Positions 56,455 to 64,000 of a stretch of DNA of 64,000 nt are shown in pieces. The stretch comes from Burkholderiales bacterium PBB2 (GTDB lineage Bacteria; Pseudomonadota; Gammaproteobacteria; Burkholderiales; Burkholderiaceae_C), in contig NKIM01000021.1 of assembly GCA_002255955.1 (NCBI GenBank), positions 1 to 64,000 of the forward strand. Reading direction: 5' to 3'. The notes beneath the pieces were generated by a model that saw only the letters and a list, made by a program, of their open reading frames with translations, was not told the DNA's origin and searched no databases. Position 1 is the stretch's first letter; every line of letters starts with the position of its first letter. The position numbers were made by a program, and so were the translations under genes.

Positions 56455-59064
56455 ATGAATTCAAGCTCTGCCGTGTCCGCCGTGCCGCCCGTGCCCTCGC
56501 TCCAGCCCGCCCGTCCTCCCCATGTGCTGCGCATGGCCTGGCGCCAGCTCTGGCGCGATTGGCGGGCCGGCGAGCTCCGTTTGCTGATGCTGGCGGTGGC
56601 CCTGGCGGTGGCGGCCTTGTGTGCGGTGAGCTTTTTGTCTGACCGGCTCGAGCAGGGTTTGCGCCGGGATGCCGCGCAGTTGATTGGCGGCGATGCCGTG
56701 TTGCTGGCCGACCAGCCGGTGCCGCAAGCCTTGCAAGACTTGGCCCAGGAACTGGGTTTGACCGCCACCCTGAGTGCCAATTTCCCCAGCATGGCGCGCG
56801 CCAGCGAGGCCCAGGGCGGGCGTAATCGCCTGGTGGCGGTGAAGTCGGTCGGGGCTGCGTATCCCCTGCGCGGTCAGCTGCTGTTGGCCGATGGCCGGCG
56901 GGTGGGGGCGCCCAAGCCTGGTGAGGTCTGGGTGGATGCGGCCGTGCTGGATTCGCTGCAAATCCGCCTCGGTGACAGCCTTTTGCTTGGCGATGCCTCG
57001 CTCAAGGTCGGCGGCGTCATCGTCACCGAGCCCGACCGTGGCGCCGGCTTCTTGAATTTTGCGCCTCGCCTGATGCTGGCGGAGGCCGATCTGGCCGCCA
57101 CTGCCCTGATCCAACCCGGCAGCCGGGTGACCTACCGCCTGGCTGTGGCCGCACTGGCCCGCGGCGAGCAGCCCGCGCCGCGGGCCCAGGCGGTGAACCA
57201 GTTCGTGGAGCGGGCCAAGGCTTTGATTGCGTCGTCCGCCTGGCGCGGGGTGCGGCTGGACTCGCTGGACAGCGGCCGCCCCGAGATGCGCCAGACCCTC
57301 GACCGGGCGACCAAGTTCCTCAAGCTGGTGGCCATGCTTTCGGCCCTGCTGGCTGCGGTGGCAGTGGCACTGGCCGCGCGTGACTTTGCGGGCCGCCATC
57401 TGGACGATTGCGCCATGTTGCGGGTGCTGGGCCAGGCCCAGCGCCGCATCGCCTGGGCCTACAGCATCGAGTTCGCCCTGGCGGGCCTGACGGCCAGCCT
57501 GATCGGTGTGCTGCTGGGCCTGGGCTTGCATTTCGCCTTCGTGGGCTTGCTCTCGGGCCTGTTCGAAGTCAGCCTGCCGGCGCCTTCCTTCTGGCCCGCG
57601 GCCTTGGGCCTGGGTCTGGGCCTGAGCCTGTTGATGGGCTTTGGCCTGCCGCCCGTGCTGCAGCTGGCGGCCGTGCCGGCGCTGCGCGTCATCCGGCGCG
57701 ATATGGGCGGGCTCAAGGCTGGTTCCACCCTGGTGCTGGTGGCCGGTGTGTTGGGTTTTGCCGGCATCTTGATGGTGCTGGCCGGTGAGCTCAGCCTGGG
57801 CTTGATCGCGGCCGGTGGCTTTGCGCTGGCGCTGGGTTTGTTCGCCGGCATGGCCTGGTTGGCGGTGCGTGTGCTCAAGCGCTGGGTGCCCTTGAGCGGG
57901 CAGGGCGCCGCCAGCGCTGCCGTGCCGCGCTGGTTGCTGTTGGCCACGCGCCAGGTCGCGGCGCGCCCGGGCTTTGCCGTCGTGCAGGTTTCGTCCTTGG
58001 CGGTGGGCTTGCTGGCTTTGGCGTTGTTGGTGCTGCTGCGCACCGATCTGATTGACAGCTGGCTCAAGGCCACGCCGGCCAATGCCCCTGACCGCTTTGT
58101 GATCAACCTCCAGGGGGATCAGGTGCCGGCCTTCCGCACCCAGATCGAAGGCGCGGGGGTGAAAACCTACGACCTCTTCCCCATGATCCGTGGCCGCCTG
58201 CTCAGCATCAACGATCAAGCCGTCAAACCCGGGCAGTACAAGGACGAACGCGCACAGCGCCTGGTGGAGCGCGAGTTCAACCTCAGCCACAGCGCTGAGC
58301 TGATGTCGCACAACAGCGTGGTTCAGGGCCGGTGGGTGGCGGACGAGGCCGATGGCCTGAGCGTGGAGCAGGGCCTGGCCGAAACCCTGGGGCTCAAGCT
58401 CGGTGACCGCCTTCGCTTTGATGTCGCCGGCCTGCCCGTGGAAGGGCGCATCACCTCCATGCGCAAGGTCGATTGGTCCTCCATGCGGGTGAACTTCTTC
58501 GTGCTGTTTCCGCGCAAGACCATGGCCGATCTGCCCGCCAGCTGGGTGTCGGCCTTCCATGCGCCGGCCGAATCCAGCTTGGACCGCGAGCTCAGTCGTG
58601 CCATGCCCAATCTGACCGTGGTCGATGTGTCGGCCCAGCTCAAGCAGGTGCAGTCGGTGCTGAACCAGGTGATCCAGGCAGTGCAGCTGCTGTTCGGCTT
58701 CACCCTGGCCACCGGTCTGGTCGTGCTGCTGGCCTCGGTGGGCAGCACGCGCGAGGCCCGGACCCGCGAGTTCGCGCTGATGCGGGCGTTGGGTGCCAGC
58801 TCTCAACTGCTGGCGCGGGTGCAGCGTGCCGAGTTGCTGGGCGTGGGCGCTCTGGCCGGCTTCCTGGCCGGCGCGGTGGCGGTCTTGCTGGGCGCCTTGC
58901 TGGCCCGTTTCGCCTTCGGCTTTGACTGGAGTTTGAACTTCTGGGTGCCGCTGTTCAGCATGCTGGCCGGTGCCTTGCTGGCGCAGCTGGCGGGGTGGTG
59001 GAGCTTGCGCGGCGTGCTGCGCCGGCCGGTGATGCAGACCTTGCGTGAGGCCGACACGCAGTAG
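56455..59064 (+). CDS. FtsX-like ABC transporter permease (YbbP-like)
   Basis: RLLMLAVALAVAALCAVSFLSDRLEQGLRRDAAQLIGGDAVL; repeated FtsX TM bundles; STREARTREFALMRALGAS. Confidence 0.9.
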   Translation: MNSSSAVSAVPPVPSLQPARPPHVLRMAWRQLWRDWRAGELRLLMLAVALAVAALCAVSFLSDRLEQGLRRDAAQLIGGDAVLLADQPVPQALQDLAQELGLTATLSANFPSMARASEAQGGRNRLVAVKSVGAAYPLRGQLLLADGRRVGAPKPGEVWVDAAVLDSLQIRLGDSLLLGDASLKVGGVIVTEPDRGAGFLNFAPRLMLAEADLAATALIQPGSRVTYRLAVAALARGEQPAPRAQAVNQFVERAKALIASSAWRGVRLDSLDSGRPEMRQTLDRATKFLKLVAMLSALLAAVAVALAARDFAGRHLDDCAMLRVLGQAQRRIAWAYSIEFALAGLTASLIGVLLGLGLHFAFVGLLSGLFEVSLPAPSFWPAALGLGLGLSLLMGFGLPPVLQLAAVPALRVIRRDMGGLKAGSTLVLVAGVLGFAGILMVLAGELSLGLIAAGGFALALGLFAGMAWLAVRVLKRWVPLSGQGAASAAVPRWLLLATRQVAARPGFAVVQVSSLAVGLLALALLVLLRTDLIDSWLKATPANAPDRFVINLQGDQVPAFRTQIEGAGVKTYDLFPMIRGRLLSINDQAVKPGQYKDERAQRLVEREFNLSHSAELMSHNSVVQGRWVADEADGLSVEQGLAETLGLKLGDRLRFDVAGLPVEGRITSMRKVDWSSMRVNFFVLFPRKTMADLPASWVSAFHAPAESSLDRELSRAMPNLTVVDVSAQLKQVQSVLNQVIQAVQLLFGFTLATGLVVLLASVGSTREARTREFALMRALGASSQLLARVQRAELLGVGALAGFLAGAVAVLLGALLARFAFGFDWSLNFWVPLFSMLAGALLAQLAGWWSLRGVLRRPVMQTLREADTQ

Positions 59065-59212
59065 CTGCGACAGGGGCAGCTGAGGCATCTGCCTCCAAGT
59101 GCCTTCCCGTTTCTGAGGTGCCGGAAAAGAGGGCGGGCCGCATGATGCAGCCCGCTTTCCTGAGTCTTGTGCTTTGAGTGGCCGCTGCGCTTGCTCAGCC
59201 AGCGGCAGGCAC

Positions 59213-61111
59213 TCAGAAGGATTGCCAGTCGTCGTCGTTGTCCGCCGGTTTGGCAGCAGGCGCCGGAGCCGGTGCGGGCGCGCTGCTGCTGCTACTGCCC
59301 GCTGAAGGTGCCGGACGTGCGGCAGGTTTGGCCGCCGGGCTCTTGGCAGCGGCGGGCTTGTTGGTGAAATGGGCGCTGCCGTTGTGGCTCGTGCCGCTGC
59401 TGGCGCTGCCGGCCGGCTTGCTGGCGGGGCGTGGGGTGCTGGTGGCGGCGCGACTGTGGCCCTCGTCGCTGCCCAGTCGGAACACCGAGACCACTTCGGT
59501 CAGGCGATGTGCCTGGTCCTTCAGGCTCTCGGCGGCAGCGGCCGATTCCTCGACCAGGGCTGCGTTCTGCTGCGTCATCTGGTCGAGCTGCACCACGGCG
59601 CCATTGACCTGGCCGATGCCATCGCTTTGCTCGCTGGCGGCCGCGGTGATCTCGCCGATGATGTCAGTCACACGCTGCACGCTGGAGACGATGTCGTTCA
59701 TCGAGGCGCCAGCCGCTTCCACCAGCTTGGAGCCGACTTCCACACGGTCCACGCTTGCGCCGATCAGGCCCTTGATTTCCTTGGCGGCTTCCGCGCTGCG
59801 CTGAGCCAGGCTGCGCACTTCGCTGGCCACCACGGCGAAGCCGCGGCCTTGTTCGCCGGCTCGCGCTGCTTCCACGGCCGCGTTCAAGGCCAGGATGTTG
59901 GTCTGGAAGGCAATGCCATCGATCACGCCGATGATGTCGCTGATCTTCTTGGAGCTGTTGTTGATCTCGTCCATGGTGGTGACCACCTGGCTGACCACCT
60001 CACCGCCCTTGGCCGCGGCCGAGGAGGCCGAGGAGGCCAACTGATTGGCGGTCTGCGCGGCATCGGCCGTCTGGCGCACGGTGCCGGTCAGCTGTTCCAT
60101 CGACGCGGCGGCCTGCTGCAGATTGGAGGCCGTTTGCTCGGTGCGCTGCGGCGTCAGATCGCCGCCACCGGCACTGATTTCGTCGAGCGCGGCGCGCACG
60201 CGGTCCAGGCCGCTGAGCATGGTGGAGATCACGGTGGTCATCAGCGCACCGGCCAGCACCATCACCACGATCAGCACGATGGCCGCAGTGCGCAGCAGCG
60301 AGCTCAGCGAGGCCAGCGCTTCGCTGCGATCGGCCGCCACCACCAGCACCCAGTCGGTGTTGGGAATGGCCACGCCGCGCAGCAGGAAGTCCTGGTTGCC
60401 GATGGTGGCATCCACCCAGGGCGCGCCGGCTTCCTGCACTTGTTTCAGGGCCTTGGCGTCCAGCTGTGGCGAGAGTTCGCTGACCGGTTTCAGAGCCAGT
60501 TCGGCATTCGGGTGGGCTACCAGGGTGCCCTTGCTGGACATCAGAAACGCAAAACCATTCGGCGTCGGCTTGATCGCCTTGACCGTGGCTGACACCTCGT
60601 TCAGGAACACATCGGTGGCTGCCACTGCCTTGGTGCTGCCGCCTTCCTTGACGGCCACGGCGAAGGTCACCACCAGCAGCTTGCGCGCGGCGTCCATATA
60701 GGGCTCGGTGATCACCGGTCCGCTGGCGTTGGAGGCCAGGGTGTACCAGGGGCGACCGGTCGGGTCATAGCCGGGCGGCAAATCCTGGGGGGTGTTGAAC
60801 AGCATGCGCTTGTCAGCATGGCCGATATAGCTTGCCTCCAGCCGGCCTGACTTGGCCGCCTGCACCAGATAGGGCTTGGGGGCAGCCTCGGCTGCAGCCG
60901 GCACCATGGAGGTGACGATGTCGCGCTGCATGGTCACCCATTGGTTGATGGCCGCCGCGCGACCCGCCGCCAGAGCGTCCAGGCTGGCCAGCTCCGTGGT
61001 GTACGTGTGACCGCGGACGATCACATAGTTGGCAATCGTGGCCAGGCTCAGGGTGAGCACCACCACCACAATACTCAGCGCAGTCAGGCGTGTCTTGATG
61101 GAATCAAACAT
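59213..61111 (-). CDS. Methyl-accepting chemotaxis protein (Cache-type sensor)
   Basis: Signalling hairpin [57 protein letters not shown]-terminal DDDWQSF. Confidence 0.95.
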   Translation of the reverse strand: MFDSIKTRLTALSIVVVVLTLSLATIANYVIVRGHTYTTELASLDALAAGRAAAINQWVTMQRDIVTSMVPAAAEAAPKPYLVQAAKSGRLEASYIGHADKRMLFNTPQDLPPGYDPTGRPWYTLASNASGPVITEPYMDAARKLLVVTFAVAVKEGGSTKAVAATDVFLNEVSATVKAIKPTPNGFAFLMSSKGTLVAHPNAELALKPVSELSPQLDAKALKQVQEAGAPWVDATIGNQDFLLRGVAIPNTDWVLVVAADRSEALASLSSLLRTAAIVLIVVMVLAGALMTTVISTMLSGLDRVRAALDEISAGGGDLTPQRTEQTASNLQQAAASMEQLTGTVRQTADAAQTANQLASSASSAAAKGGEVVSQVVTTMDEINNSSKKISDIIGVIDGIAFQTNILALNAAVEAARAGEQGRGFAVVASEVRSLAQRSAEAAKEIKGLIGASVDRVEVGSKLVEAAGASMNDIVSSVQRVTDIIGEITAAASEQSDGIGQVNGAVVQLDQMTQQNAALVEESAAAAESLKDQAHRLTEVVSVFRLGSDEGHSRAATSTPRPASKPAGSASSGTSHNGSAHFTNKPAAAKSPAAKPAARPAPSAGSSSSSAPAPAPAPAAKPADNDDDWQSF

Positions 61112-61165
61112 ACAGAAGAGTCCTTGCTGGAGATGCGGGGGAACAACGACGAAACGGCTGCGAAC

Positions 61166-63349
61166 TCAGAAGCTTTCCCAGTCTCCTTCTTGAGCGGCTG
61201 GGGCTGCAGGGGCACGAGGAGCCGGGGTCGGCGCTGGCCGGGCAGCGGGCGCCGTGGCTTTGGGCGCTTCGCCGTCGCTGGACGCGGCCTGAGCCTTTGT
61301 GGCCCCCGACTTCGCAGCACTGGCTTTGCTGGCCGTGCCGGCGCTCATGGGCTTGACTTTGGCGCCCGAAGACGAGGCGCTGGGCTGGGGCGCCGGGCGG
61401 CGGCTCGGTGCGCTGCTGGCGACATGGCTGCCCTGGGCCAGGCGGAATACTGACACCGCTTCGATCAGGCGTTGGGCCTGGTCGCGCAGGCTCTCGGCGG
61501 CCGCGGCGGATTCTTCCACCAGGGCGGCGTTCTGCTGCGTCATCTGATCGAGCTGCACCACCGATTGGTTGACCTGACCGATGCCATCGCTCTGCTCGCT
61601 GGCGGCGGCGGTGATCTCGCCGATGATGTCCTGCACGCGCTGCACGCTGGAGACGATGTCGGTCATGGAGCTGCCGGCCTCGTTGACCAGGCGCGATCCC
61701 ACTTCGACGCGTTCGACGCTGGCGCCGATCAGGGTCTTGATTTCCTTGGCCGCTTCGGCGCTGCGCTGCGCGAGGCTGCGCACCTCGCTGGCCACCACGG
61801 CGAAGCCGCGGCCTTGCTCACCGGCTCGGGCGGCTTCCACGGCCGCGTTCAGCGCGAGGATGTTGGTCTGGAAGGCGATGCCATCGATGACGCCGATGAT
61901 GTCGTTGATCTTGCGCGAGCTGGTGTTGATCTCGTCCATCGTTGCCACAACCTGGCCCACCACCTGGCCGCCCTTGGCTGCGGCGGTGGCTGCCGAGGAC
62001 ACCAGCTGGTTGGCCGTCATGGCGGAGTCGGCGGTCTGCTTGACCGTGCCGGTCAGCTCGGCCATGGAGGAGGCGGCCAGCTGCAGATTGGACGCGGTCT
62101 GTTCGGTGCGTTGACTCAGATCCTGGTTGCCCGAGGCAATCTCGGCACTGGCGGTGCCGATCGAGTCGGAGGATTGCCGCACGGTGCCGATCGTTTCGGC
62201 CAGTCGCCCGCGCATGGCCTCGGTCTGCTGGATCAGCTGGCCGATTTCGTCATGGCGCTGGCTGCTCACCGAGGCCGACAGGTCACCCTGGGCGATGGAG
62301 CTGATCGCTTCGGTCAAGTCGCCGAGCGGCTTGCTGATCCAGTTGCGCATCATCCAGAACAAGCCGAAGCCCAGGCCGGCCGTGGTCAGGGCCAGCATGA
62401 TCCAGAAGGGCACCATGGTGGCCCAGTGCGATGCCATGGATTCGCTCGGCGATACCTGGGCAATGATCCAGAAGCCGCCCTGCGGGTTGCGCCGCCCGAC
62501 GGCGAAGTAGTTTCCGCCTTTGCCGTTGAGCACATCGGGCGCGTCCTCGACCACACCGTCCTTGGAGGCAACCAGGGCCGCCATGAATTTGTCGAAGTCC
62601 GGGCTCAGCTCGCTGCCCAGCTTGTTCTTGGCCGTGGGGTGGGAGACCAGGCGGGCGTTCTTGCCATCGGCATCGGCGGCCACGGCATAGGTGCCGCCGG
62701 ATTCGAAGAATTTTGCATCGGCGGCCATCTTGTCCATGGCCTTCTGGAAGCCCTCCATGTCGAGGGCGATGGCCAGCAGGCCGATGATTTTGCCGGCCTC
62801 GCTCTTGATCGGGTCGTAGTAGGCCATGAAGACCTTGCCCTCGAGCACCACGCGGCCGGCGTAGGGCTTGCCTTGCATCAGCGTGGCGTAGCCGGGGTGG
62901 CTTTTGCCCAGCGGGGCGGTGTTGCGCTCGCCCGCGGCGTTCTTCAGCGAGGAGGTGATGCGGACGAAGTCGTCGCCCTTGATGGCGAAGATGGAGGCGG
63001 CGCCGCCCGTGGTGCCGGCAAACTTGTCCACTTGCGTGGTGTTGCCATTGAGCTTGGGGCCCCAGTCGCGCAAATCGCCGGTGGTTTCATCGAGCTGGAA
63101 GACCGGGCCGAACTCTTGGCGGAAGGTGCCATAGCTTTGTTGCACCATGGTCTTGGCCACATCGTCCATGGCCGTCATCGAATCGACCAGGGATTGGGTC
63201 TTGTCGCCGACCCAGCTGGTCACCCGGTCATGGGCGACGCGGGTGAGGAGGATGCTGACAGCGCCGCTGACCGTCAGAAGTGATGCGGCCAGGGCAATCA
63301 CGCCCACCAGAGAGACGCGCCGTGCGATCGAGGTCACACCAGATGCCAT
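61166..63349 (-). CDS. Methyl-accepting chemotaxis protein (Cache sensor, HAMP)
   Basis: Same signalling hairpin; HAMP ISKPLGDLTEAISSIAQGDLSASVSS; C-terminal GDWESF pentapeptide-like tail. Confidence 0.95.
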   Translation of the reverse strand: MASGVTSIARRVSLVGVIALAASLLTVSGAVSILLTRVAHDRVTSWVGDKTQSLVDSMTAMDDVAKTMVQQSYGTFRQEFGPVFQLDETTGDLRDWGPKLNGNTTQVDKFAGTTGGAASIFAIKGDDFVRITSSLKNAAGERNTAPLGKSHPGYATLMQGKPYAGRVVLEGKVFMAYYDPIKSEAGKIIGLLAIALDMEGFQKAMDKMAADAKFFESGGTYAVAADADGKNARLVSHPTAKNKLGSELSPDFDKFMAALVASKDGVVEDAPDVLNGKGGNYFAVGRRNPQGGFWIIAQVSPSESMASHWATMVPFWIMLALTTAGLGFGLFWMMRNWISKPLGDLTEAISSIAQGDLSASVSSQRHDEIGQLIQQTEAMRGRLAETIGTVRQSSDSIGTASAEIASGNQDLSQRTEQTASNLQLAASSMAELTGTVKQTADSAMTANQLVSSAATAAAKGGQVVGQVVATMDEINTSSRKINDIIGVIDGIAFQTNILALNAAVEAARAGEQGRGFAVVASEVRSLAQRSAEAAKEIKTLIGASVERVEVGSRLVNEAGSSMTDIVSSVQRVQDIIGEITAAASEQSDGIGQVNQSVVQLDQMTQQNAALVEESAAAAESLRDQAQRLIEAVSVFRLAQGSHVASSAPSRRPAPQPSASSSGAKVKPMSAGTASKASAAKSGATKAQAASSDGEAPKATAPAARPAPTPAPRAPAAPAAQEGDWESF

Positions 63350-63446
63350 TTTGCTGCTCCAACGAAGTCTTCGAAGAGTGGCGCGCCGCTGCGTGATCCG
63401 GCAGCGGGTCATGGCATCCCGCCCCCTGGTCCGGCGCGGGAAAGGC

Positions 63447-63977
63447 TTACATGGCCAGTGAGTCCATCAAGCCCATGTCGGCGCTGCTCATCAGGCCCTC
63501 GATGTCCATCAAGATCAGCATGCGTTCACTGACGGTGCCGATGCCGGTGATGAAGCTGGTGTCGACCGAGGCCGAGCTCATCTCCGGTGCCGGGCGGATG
63601 GCGTCGCGGCTCAGTTCCAGCACGTCGGAGACCGAATCGACCACTGCGCCGACCACGCGGTTGCGCACATTGAGCACGATCACCACGGTGAAGCTGTTGT
63701 ACTCGGCGCTGGGGCAACCCAGCTTCAGGCGCAGATCGACGATGGGGACGATGACGCCGCGCAGATTGACCACGCCCTTGATGAAATCAGGCGCGTTGGC
63801 AATGCGGGTCGGCGGCTCGTAGGAGCGGATTTCCTGCACCTTCAGGATGTCGATGCCGTATTCCTCGGCACCCAGACGGAAGGTCAGGTATTCGCCGCTG
63901 GCCGGGCCGTGCGCTTTCAGGGCCAGGTTGCCAGTGTCCTGGCGCAGGGCCGGCACGTTGTCTCGGGTGGTTTCCAT
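63447..63977 (-). CDS. cheW: Chemotaxis coupling protein CheW
   Basis: EYLTFRLGAEEYGIDILKVQEIRSYEPPTRIANAPDFIKGVVNLRGVIVPIVDLRLKL. Confidence 0.95.
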   Translation of the reverse strand: METTRDNVPALRQDTGNLALKAHGPASGEYLTFRLGAEEYGIDILKVQEIRSYEPPTRIANAPDFIKGVVNLRGVIVPIVDLRLKLGCPSAEYNSFTVVIVLNVRNRVVGAVVDSVSDVLELSRDAIRPAPEMSSASVDTSFITGIGTVSERMLILMDIEGLMSSADMGLMDSLAM

Positions 63978-64000
63978 GGCTTACCTCGTGTGGTGTGCGG

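Noticed and set aside
56461-59088. 875 aa minus-strand ORF
   Set aside because: Antisense to the FtsX-like permease; Gln/His/Arg-rich artefact composition.
1-64000. CRISPR arrays, rRNA genes, prophage, integrase or toxin-antitoxin modules
   Set aside because: No regularly spaced repeat arrays, rRNA signatures, phage structural genes or integrases were seen. The XRE regulator pairs with DUF2975 rather than a toxin.

Overview
High-GC chromosomal window with Burkholderiales-like gene content (lineage is inference). It holds about 45 supportable protein genes, two tRNAs and several terminators. Main blocks, left to right: a homogentisate catabolism operon (MBL-fold protein, FAD monooxygenase with a C-terminal DUF2783-like domain, hmgA, fumarylacetoacetase); a TonB-dependent receptor plus FucP-type sugar transporter; a BlaI / M56-ankyrin / beta-lactamase-fold hydrolase module; a minus-strand operon of solute-binding protein, response regulator, histidine kinase, tryptophan-halogenase-family protein and YciI-like protein; a large hybrid histidine kinase; fbp, pepN and prfB (with programmed frameshift); several small regulator and acetyltransferase genes; a GbsR-type regulator with a cyanide-insensitive bd oxidase; alaS and a gabD-like gene; an Oar-like TonB receptor; a 5'-nucleotidase; a DODA-type dioxygenase; an FtsX-type permease; and two MCPs with cheW. 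The most unusual signal is a ~280 bp non-coding repeat: two near-identical direct copies (1-281 and 6393-6673) flank the homogentisate operon, and a third, diverged inverted copy (about 6130-6392) sits head-to-head with the right one. At least two hairpin stems differ between copies by paired, compensatory changes, which suggests selection on structure. Other leads are several perfect inverted-repeat operator candidates, paired C10 tracts upstream of two genes, a dispersed REP-like motif, and an MCP with an apparently truncated HAMP. No searches were run; family calls rest on motif recognition.
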